Source of the DNA: an uncultured Pelagibacteraceae bacterium
GTDB taxonomy: Bacteria > Pseudomonadota > Alphaproteobacteria > Pelagibacterales > Pelagibacteraceae
Direction of reading: 5' to 3'
Length of the DNA: 37,693 nucleotides
NCBI GenBank assembly: GCA_902560225.1
Contig: CACEKT010000008.1
Span: forward strand, 1 to 37,693
The notes under the pieces are model-generated. The model searched no databases. It saw only the letters and a list, made by a program, of their open reading frames with translations, and was not told where the DNA came from. Position 1 is the stretch's first letter. Each line of letters starts with the position of its first letter. The position numbers and the translations under genes were made by a program. This document shows, piece after piece, positions 30,611 through 37,693 of this stretch.

Positions 30611-31213
30611 ATGGGTAATTTATTAGGATCACTTTCAAAAACTATACATGCATCTTTAGCGCTAGCTATCTTACTTTTTGCTGGACTATTTATTGGAAAT
30701 GGTGGTTTTGACTTTGATAGACTTTTTTGGAGTTGGTTATTTAGATTTGTCCATGTCATTGTTGCTATTATGTGGATCGGTTTACTTTGGTACTTTAATT
30801 TTGTTCAAATTCCTAATATGGCAAAAATTCCTGATGAACAAAAACCAGCTATAGGAAAAGTTATTGCACCTGCAGCACTTTTTTATTTCAGATGGGCTGC
30901 ATTACTAACTGTTGTGTCAGGTTTAATACTTGCTGCTATTAATGGTTATCTGCATGACGCTATGACATTAGGTATAAGCTCTGGTGTTGGTAAAAGTACC
31001 GCAATTGGTATTGGAATGTGGCTTGGATTGTATATGGCTTTTAATGTTTGGTTCGTTATATGGCCAAATCAAAAAAGAGCTTTGGGTATTGTTGAAAGTG
31101 AACCAGAAGTTAAAGCAAAATCAGCACGTACAGCAATGCTATTCTCTCGAACAAATACATTGCTTTCATTACCGATGCTTCTTTCAATGGTAGCTGCTCA
31201 AAATCTTTATTAA
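30611..31213 (+). CDS. Polytopic membrane protein, urate hydroxylase PuuD-like domain
   Basis: 200 aa; LFRFVHVIVAIMWIGLLWYFNFVQIPNM, FYFRWAALLTVVSGL, NVWFVIWPNQKRALG resemble the PuuD membrane domain. Confidence 0.65.
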   Translation: MGNLLGSLSKTIHASLALAILLFAGLFIGNGGFDFDRLFWSWLFRFVHVIVAIMWIGLLWYFNFVQIPNMAKIPDEQKPAIGKVIAPAALFYFRWAALLTVVSGLILAAINGYLHDAMTLGISSGVGKSTAIGIGMWLGLYMAFNVWFVIWPNQKRALGIVESEPEVKAKSARTAMLFSRTNTLLSLPMLLSMVAAQNLY

Positions 31214-31221
31214 ATAATTAA

Positions 31222-32113
31222 TTATTTATTATCGTCTTCTCTTAAAACTGTTCTTTGAGAAACTCTCAGCCTTACTAAGACAGTGTTAGCTATATATATT
31301 GATGAATATGTTCCAAAGACAACACCAAGTATCATAGCAAGGGAAAACCCTTTTAAAATTTCACCACCAAAAAAATATATTGCAAGTAAAGCAAGCAATG
31401 TTGTTGCTGATGTTATTATTGTTCTAGACAATGTTTCATTGATAGAAATGTTTGTTAATTCAAAAAATTTTAATATCAGAATACTTTCTTAAATTTTCTC
31501 TCACACGATCAAAAATTACAACAGTATCATTCATTGAGTATCCAACTATAGTTAAAACTGCTGCTATAATTGACAAGTTTATTTCAAAGCTGAATAGAGA
31601 GAATACTCCAAGTGTTACTATTACATCATGAAACAAGGCTAAAATAGCACCTAAACTGAATTGCCATTCAAATCTTATCCAAATATAAAACAACATAGCA
31701 GCTAATGATAAAGATATTGCAATAACACCAGATTTTAATAATTCTTCACTAACTTTAGGGCCTACATTTTCAACTCTTCTAAAATTAAAATTATTACCAT
31801 AAGAATTTTCTAAGTTTGCTTTAATTTCTTCAATTACATTTTTTTTATTATCTTTATTCTCAAACTTTATTAAAAAGTCTGTATCGTTTCCAAATTTTTT
31901 TACTGAAACATCACCTAAATTCATTTGACTAAATTTATCTCTTAATGAGCTTACATTAATTTTTGAGTCACTTGATCTTAATTCAATTAACGTACCTCCT
32001 TTAAAATCTATACCAAAGTTAAGGCCTTTGAAGGTTAATAAAATTAAAGATGCAATAACAAGTATTGATGAAAAAAGATTAAAGTGATTATAATATTTGT
32101 TAAAGGCGATCAT
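31222..32113 (-). CDS. secF: Protein translocase subunit SecF, interrupted by one frameshift
   Basis: ORF 31460-32113 (GLNFGIDFKGGTLIELR...TIVGYSMNDTVVIFDRVRENLRKYSDIKIF*) continues as ORF 31222-31431 (LSRTIITSATTLLALLAIYFFGGEILKGFSLAMILGVVFGTYSSIYIA). Removing one T from the 6-T run (complement 31462-31467) joins them. Confidence 0.93.
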
Positions 32114-33665
32114 TATATTAATTTTTCCTTATTTTTATTTTTAGAAACATAAATGCTAGTTAATAGTCTTGCTATAAAATATACTGAAAAAAGTGTTGTA
32201 AATATTCCAACACCTAATGTAACAGAAAAACCTTTAACTGGTCCCGACCCCATAAAAAATAAAATTACTGCTGCCAACAAAGTTGTGATATTTGCATCAA
32301 TTATAGCAGTCCTTGATTTAGTATAACCACTATCAAAAGCTAAAATATTATTTTTTTCATCCTTTAGTTCTTCTTTAATTCTCTCAAAAATTAAAACATT
32401 GGCATCAACGGCCATACCTACGGTTAAAATAATTCCTGCAATACCAGGCAAAGTTAATGTCGCTTCGAATAGTGTTAATATGCCTAATAAAATAAATAAA
32501 TTAATTATGAGTGTAATATTAGTGATTAATCCAAATATTTTATATTTAACAAACATGAAAATTATTACCAATAAAAATCCGATAGCAAGTGCTATGATAC
32601 CTGCATTAATTGAGTCTTGACCCAGATCTGGACCAACTGTTCTCTCTTCAATAATATTTAATGGAGCTGGTAAAGCTCCAGATCTTAACAACAAAGCTAA
32701 ATCTGTTGCTGATTGAAAAGTGAATCCACCGCTAATTTGACCTGAACCACTCGCAATTGTGTCTCTAATAACAGGAGCACTTATGATTTTACCATCTAAA
32801 ACTATAGCTAACTGTCTACCAATACCATTTGAAGTTGCTTTGCCAAATCGTTTAGCACCTACTCTATCTAAAGAAAAAGATACAATAGTCTGATTTGTTT
32901 GCGTATCCATCTTTGGTTGAGCATCTAATAAATTATCACCACTTATTATAATTCTTTTGCTGACATTTGCTTCTTCAATACCATCTTCATACTTCAATTT
33001 ATCAACACCAAAACTGTCATCATTATTAGTAACAAATCTAAAGGTTAAGTTAGCAGTTTTTCCAAGGAGAGATTTAATCCTCATTGGATCATCTAAACCG
33101 GGAAGCTCAACTAAAATACGATTATTCCCTCTTTTAAGAATATTAGGTTCATTAGTTCCGACTTCATCAATTCTTCTTCTTACAATTTCAATTGCTTGAT
33201 CTTGTGAAGATGTTTTAAGAGCTATCAAGCCTTGTTTAGTGAAACTTACTTTAAAATTTAGACCTACATCTTCAATGATTAGCTGATGTGATTTGAACCT
33301 TGGGTAGTAAGGATTTATATCACTATTTTCATCCTCAAATACATCAATGACTGTTTGCTTACTTTTATCCAAAACATTAAAAAAAATATTTTGATTAATT
33401 ATTTTTAATATTATTAATTTTAATATCTTTATCTTTAAAATAGTTTCTTAATGTTGTTGTAAAATTTTGAAGTTTTTGCTCAACTACTGGTTTATTATCA
33501 ATTTCAAGTAAAAGATATGAGCCACCCTGTAAATCTAATCCTAAATTAATTTTTTTATTAAAAAAAACTATCTCCTGCTTTAAATAAATTAGAAGATGCA
33601 ATTAAAATAAATAAAACAGAAAATATTGAAATAAATAATATTCTTAACTTTGAAAAATAAAGCAC
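32113..33665 (-). CDS. secD: Protein translocase subunit SecD, interrupted by two frameshifts; probable GTG start at 33665
   Basis: Three frame segments: GTG at 33665 (MLYFSKLRILFISIFSVLFILIASSNLFKAGDSFF), ORF 33395-33601 (NKKINLGLDLQGGSYLLLEID...), ORF 32113-33372 (...RRIDEVGTNEPN, GMAVDANVLIFERIKEELK). Breaks near the 8-nt run 33560-33567 and the 5-nt run 33402-33406. Confidence 0.92.
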
Positions 33666-33681
33666 TTAATACAAAAATTAA

Positions 33682-33969
33682 TTATTTTTTAACTTCTTGA
33701 GTGACTTGAAGACCTTGTATACCGGTAGCTTTAACGACTTCAACTTTAACATTTTCAGCGATTTCAACTTCAACTTTATCGTTATCAATTAATCTTTCAA
33801 TTGTACCAGTGATACCTCCAGATGTAATAACTTTGTCACCTCTTTTTAAATTTTCTACCATCGCCTTATGATCTTTGACTTTTTTTTGTTGTGGTCTAAT
33901 TAAGAAAAAATAAAATATAACAAATATTAAAATTAGCGGTATAAATTGTCCTATTCCTGAACCTTCCAT
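33682..33969 (-). CDS. yajC: Preprotein translocase subunit YajC
   Basis: 95 aa; IPLILIFVIFYFFLIRPQQKKVKDHKAMVENLKRGDKVITSGGITGTI. Confidence 0.95.
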   Translation of the reverse strand: MEGSGIGQFIPLILIFVIFYFFLIRPQQKKVKDHKAMVENLKRGDKVITSGGITGTIERLIDNDKVEVEIAENVKVEVVKATGIQGLQVTQEVKK

Positions 33970-34024
33970 AAATCTCCTTATTAATAAGCTGAATTATTAT
34001 ACTATCTGAATGGTGAAAACAACT

Positions 34025-35284
34025 TTATTTCAATGAAATTAATTCTAAATTATTCATATAAGGTCTTAGAATTTTTGGCACAATTATAGAGCCATCCTTT
34101 TGTTGATAATTTTCCAAAATAGCTATTAAAGTTCTCCCTATAGCTAAGCCACTACCATTAAGAGTTCCTGCAAAAACAGTTTCTTTTTTTTCATTTTTAT
34201 ATCTAGCTTTCATTCTTTGAGCCTGAAAAGTTGAACAAGATGAGCATGAAGATATTTCTCGATATTTATTTTCTGATGGTAGCCATACTTCAATATCATA
34301 AGTTTTTTCTGCACTAAATCCCATATCACCACTGCATAATATAACTTTTCTATATGGTAATTCTAATTGATCAAGAATGTTTGTCGCACATTTAGTCATT
34401 CGCTCAAGCTCATCAAGACATTTATCTTTTTCAACGATACTAACCATTTCAACTTTATAAAATTGATGTTGTCTAATCATACCTTTCGTATCTTTGCCAT
34501 AGCTACCAGCTTCTTTTCTAAAACAAGGAGTTGATGCAACAAATCTCATTGGAAGATCTTTAAGATCAACAATTTTATCTTTAACAATATTTGTTAAAAT
34601 AACCTCAGCTGTTGGGATAAGAAACTTTCTATCTGATCCCTGATCAAACTTGATTTCAAATTGATCGTTTTCAAACTTTGGTAATTGACCTGTTCCATAC
34701 ATTGTACTATCTGAAGCTATTAAAGGGGGTGATATTTCTTGATATCCATTTTTATTAATATGTGTATCAAGCATAAAATTTGATAAAGCTCTTTCTAATA
34801 ATGCTAGTTTATTTTTAACAAAAACAAATCTTGAACCTGTGGTCTTAGTTGCAAGATTAAAGTCAAGCATTTCTAGATTTTCGCCAAGCTCATAATGAGA
34901 TTTGGGCTTAAAATTAAATTCAGGAATGTTACCACTTTTTTCAATTTCGACATTATCTCCTTCATCATTTCCATTAGGAACATCTGAATGAGGTATATTT
35001 GGTATATTTGATAAAATATTATCAAGTTCATCTTTTACTTTTTTTTGATTTTCAGAAACAGTTTCTAATTCAATTGAAATTTCTTTTGATTTTTTAAATA
35101 AAGTTTCATCTTTAGATTTTGAGATATCTTTTTTTTCTTTTTCTAGGGCCTCTTTTTTTTGAATTAAACTTCTGTTTAGATAGTCAAGTTTTTTAATATT
35201 ATTAAAATCAATTTTTAAAGATCTTTTTTCAAGAGATTTTTCAAATTGAGAAAAATCTAATCTAATTTCCTTTAAATTATGCAT
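34025..35284 (-). CDS. serS: Seryl-tRNA synthetase
   Basis: 419 aa; coiled-coil N-terminus; GTGQLPKFENDQFEI, TAEVILTNI, FRKEAGSYGKDTKGMIRQHQFYKVEMV, EISSCSSCSTFQAQRMKARY, NGSGLAIGRTLIAILENYQQKDGSI. Confidence 0.97.
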   Translation of the reverse strand: MHNLKEIRLDFSQFEKSLEKRSLKIDFNNIKKLDYLNRSLIQKKEALEKEKKDISKSKDETLFKKSKEISIELETVSENQKKVKDELDNILSNIPNIPHSDVPNGNDEGDNVEIEKSGNIPEFNFKPKSHYELGENLEMLDFNLATKTTGSRFVFVKNKLALLERALSNFMLDTHINKNGYQEISPPLIASDSTMYGTGQLPKFENDQFEIKFDQGSDRKFLIPTAEVILTNIVKDKIVDLKDLPMRFVASTPCFRKEAGSYGKDTKGMIRQHQFYKVEMVSIVEKDKCLDELERMTKCATNILDQLELPYRKVILCSGDMGFSAEKTYDIEVWLPSENKYREISSCSSCSTFQAQRMKARYKNEKKETVFAGTLNGSGLAIGRTLIAILENYQQKDGSIIVPKILRPYMNNLELISLK

Positions 35285-36047
35285 CTGTATTTTCTAAATT
35301 TTTGTTTTCTATAAATTTTACTGAAAATATAGACAATTCATATAAAATTAATAATGGTATTGCTAAACCTATTTGAGTTATAGGATCAGGTGGTGTTAAT
35401 AATGCAGCTGCTGCAAAAATTATTACAACAACATATTTTCTTCTTTGTTTTAAAAATTGACTATCAACAACGCCTATTCTGGCTAAAAGACTTAAAACAA
35501 TTGGCAATTGAAAACTAATACCAAATGCAAAAATTAATTTCATAACCAAAGATAAATATTCATTTACTTTTGCTTCTAATTGGATTGGTAGATTTGTAGA
35601 TAGCCCAGTACTTTCAAAAGATAAAAAAAATTTAATCGCTAAGGGCATTATCAAATAATAAACTAGCATTCCTCCTAGAAAAAAAAGTATAGGTGTTAAA
35701 ATTAAATAAGGCATTATTGCAGTTTTTTCATGCTTATATAAACCGGGTGCAATAAACTTCCATATTTGCATTAAAATAAAAGGACAAGTAACAAAAAAAG
35801 CAGTGAAGAAGGCAACTTTTAAATATGTTAAAAATGTCTCTTGAAGAGCAGTAAATATTAATCTTCTATCTGTTCCATCATCTTTAACTGCTTGAGCAAA
35901 AGGATCGACTAAAAAACCATATATATATTCAGCAAAAAAATAACATCCAATAAAAAAAATAAAAAGAAAAATAAAGCTGTGAATAAGTCTTTTTCTTAAT
36001 TCAGTTAAATGGCTTACAAATCCACCTTCATTAAATTCTTTAGTCAT
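35277..36047 (-). CDS. tatC: Sec-independent protein translocase TatC
   Basis: 256 aa; SHLTELRKRLIHSFIFLF, LKVAFFTAFFVTCPFILMQIWKFIAPGLYKHEK. Confidence 0.97.
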   Translation of the reverse strand: MTKEFNEGGFVSHLTELRKRLIHSFIFLFIFFIGCYFFAEYIYGFLVDPFAQAVKDDGTDRRLIFTALQETFLTYLKVAFFTAFFVTCPFILMQIWKFIAPGLYKHEKTAIMPYLILTPILFFLGGMLVYYLIMPLAIKFFLSFESTGLSTNLPIQLEAKVNEYLSLVMKLIFAFGISFQLPIVLSLLARIGVVDSQFLKQRRKYVVVIIFAAAALLTPPDPITQIGLAIPLLILYELSIFSVKFIENKNLENTDA

Positions 36048-36258
36048 CTTTTTTGTTATCTTCTTTAATTTCTTTATCTATTTTATCTTCATCAATATCG
36101 ATATTAGAAACTTCGTTTTGAATATTATTTACGTACCTTTTCGCAGTGCCAATCCATGAGCCTGCTTTTTTTAACATAACGGGAAAATCTTTTGGTCCTA
36201 AAACTATTATAGCAATGGCTACTACAATTAATATCTCAAACCAACCAATAGTAGGCAT
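36040..36258 (-). CDS. tatB: Sec-independent protein translocase TatB
   Basis: 72 aa; GWFEILIVVAIAIIVLGPKDFPVMLKKAGSWIGTAKRYVN. Confidence 0.9.
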   Translation of the reverse strand: MPTIGWFEILIVVAIAIIVLGPKDFPVMLKKAGSWIGTAKRYVNNIQNEVSNIDIDEDKIDKEIKEDNKKDD

Positions 36259-36263
36259 GTGAT

Positions 36264-36464
36264 TTAATCTTTGTTTTCTGAGTCTTTATTTTCGTCGGAA
36301 ATATTTTTTGGCTCAGTATCATCTGTTACATCTGAAGCCATTCCCTTTTTGAAACTTTTAATACCTTTAGCAACATCACCCATCAAACTGGATATTTTTC
36401 CTCTTCCAAAAAGTAAGACTACTAATATTACAACGATTGCTATTTGCCAAATTCCTATACTCAT
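36264..36464 (-). CDS. tatA: Sec-independent protein translocase TatA
   Basis: 66 aa; [42 protein letters not shown]. Confidence 0.92.
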   Translation of the reverse strand: MSIGIWQIAIVVILVVLLFGRGKISSLMGDVAKGIKSFKKGMASDVTDDTEPKNISDENKDSENKD

Positions 36465-36510
36465 AAATTCTTATAACCTTTTTATGATAGATTTAAAAGT
36501 TACTTTTTTA

Positions 36511-37209
36511 TTAATCTTTTTCATCAGTATCAAGTGTACTATTTAGCATCTCATCAATATTAGAATAGATGTCTTCTTTTTTCTCATCTTGTTTTTCTTT
36601 AAAGAATTTTCCTGTACCAAAAATAGCATTATCAATACTTGAACTGTCGATTAAACCAGCCGCTCCTAACTCATCAACAGTTGGTAAATCAGATAATTTT
36701 TGAAGGTTAAAATGGTTTAAAAAACCATCTGTTGTTACATATTGTATTGGTTTTCCAGGTACATCCTTACGGCCACCCGGTTTAACCCAATCTAATTCCA
36801 TTAAAATATCTAATGTATTAGTTCCAAAAGCAACTCCTCGTATTTCCTCAATCTCTGCACGTGTTACTGGCTGATGATAAACAATTATTGCAAGTGTTTC
36901 TATAGCAGCTCTAGATAATTTTTTTTCAACAGTTTTTTCTTGAGACATTAAAGTTGATAACTTTGGTGACGTTCTAAAAGACCATTTATCCTTAATGCAA
37001 ACTAAATTAATACCACGATTAATATATTCTTGTTGTAATTTTTCTAATGATTTTAAAACATTTGTTTTTTTAGAAATTTTACTTTCTATTGTGTCAACAT
37101 CTAAAGGTTCTGACGCAGCAAAAATTACACCTTCTATTTCCTTTTCAACATCTGTTAGTTTGGAAGGAAATTTCACTATATTATTATTAACTTTTTCTTT
37201 TTTAATCAT
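36511..37209 (-). CDS. scpB: Segregation and condensation protein B
   Basis: 232 aa; EGVIFAASEPLDVDTIE, LSRAAIETLAIIVYHQPVTRAEIEEIRGV, PGRPxQY-like PGKPIQYVTTDGFLNHF. Confidence 0.95.
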   Translation of the reverse strand: MIKKEKVNNNIVKFPSKLTDVEKEIEGVIFAASEPLDVDTIESKISKKTNVLKSLEKLQQEYINRGINLVCIKDKWSFRTSPKLSTLMSQEKTVEKKLSRAAIETLAIIVYHQPVTRAEIEEIRGVAFGTNTLDILMELDWVKPGGRKDVPGKPIQYVTTDGFLNHFNLQKLSDLPTVDELGAAGLIDSSSIDNAIFGTGKFFKEKQDEKKEDIYSNIDEMLNSTLDTDEKD

Positions 37210-37693
37210 TAATTTCTTTCACATAAACATCATCAAACAAATTATCTTGTTTAATTGTAAGATTACCTTCTTTAACTAACTCTAAAGACCCAGCAAAAAT
37301 TCCAGCTTTACCAGTTTTTTTAAATTTTTTACCATTTTTAAAATTATTAGGTATTAAATCATCAAGATTTTTCCAATCCATTAGTTTACCAAAAAATTCT
37401 TTTATTGTTTTAATACCGTCTTCTGCTGTAAATACAGGTAGTTTAGGTATATTCATTCTTTGAAAATCCTTAGTCATTATTATTGTAGAATAAGCTTTAA
37501 GTAATTCAAATAAACTTAGATTATATTCTGTACTATAAATAGATCTAATACTACCTTTTATTCCACGAGTTCTAATTTCTCTTCCCAATCTTTTTCTTTT
37601 AAGCATTTGTTCAGATAGTAATCTAATTAATTCTAATTTTTTTAATTGAAGTTTTAATTTATCTGCTACTTCTTGAACTTTAAATTCTTCCTC
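37202..37693 (-). CDS. scpA: Segregation and condensation protein A, truncated by the window edge
   Basis: The listed ORF ends upstream at 37606, but the frame stays open to 37693 (EEEFKVQEVADKLKLQLKKLELIRLLSEQMLKRKRLGREIRTRG). Position upstream of scpB and C-terminal sequence agree with ScpA. Confidence 0.85.
   Translation of the reverse strand, partial: EEEFKVQEVADKLKLQLKKLELIRLLSEQMLKRKRLGREIRTRGIKGSIRSIYSTEYNLSLFELLKAYSTIIMTKDFQRMNIPKLPVFTAEDGIKTIKEFFGKLMDWKNLDDLIPNNFKNGKKFKKTGKAGIFAGSLELVKEGNLTIKQDNLFDDVYVKEIND

Noticed and set aside
30984-31193. Plus-strand ORF 30984-31193
   Set aside because: Out-of-frame overlap within the PuuD-like gene; no domain support.
31283-31492. Plus-strand ORF 31283-31492
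   Set aside because: Antisense to secF, appearing where the secF frame break leaves a gap in the track.
32399-33199. Plus-strand ORFs 32399-32620 and 32957-33199
   Set aside because: Antisense to secD.
36271-37279. Plus-strand ORFs 36271-36546 and 36995-37279
   Set aside because: Antisense to tatA/scpB; hydrophobic low-complexity translations typical of AT-rich shadow frames.

Overview
This is a 37.7 kb, very AT-rich, densely packed bacterial chromosomal segment. Gene content and order (recJ-glpX, tatD-metG-holB-tmk-dacC, sdhE/recG, tgt-ppi-coaD-gyrA-ssb/uvrA, scpAB-tatABC-serS-yajC-secD-secF) point to an alphaproteobacterium, most likely SAR11/Pelagibacterales; that assignment is inference. 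About 1-3340 is a surface-polysaccharide glycosyltransferase cluster (GT11-like, GT2, a two-domain GT4 + CgeB-like protein) plus a small GIY-YIG protein, ending at a tRNA-Glu. The rest is mostly conserved housekeeping genes with tRNA-Pro, tRNA-Ser and tRNA-Lys. No CRISPR array, transposase, integrase, prophage or recognisable defence system was seen. The most striking unexplained signal is eight reading-frame breaks (GT11-like gene, mltB-like gene, recG x2, uvrA, secF, secD x2). Each is explained by one extra A/T in a homopolymer, all eight have the same +1 sign, and each is followed by a stop codon within two sense codons. A one-sided homopolymer length error in the assembly is the most economical explanation. 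Transcriptional slippage or -1 ribosomal frameshifting is the interesting alternative. I did not find convincing evidence of a novel multi-gene system.
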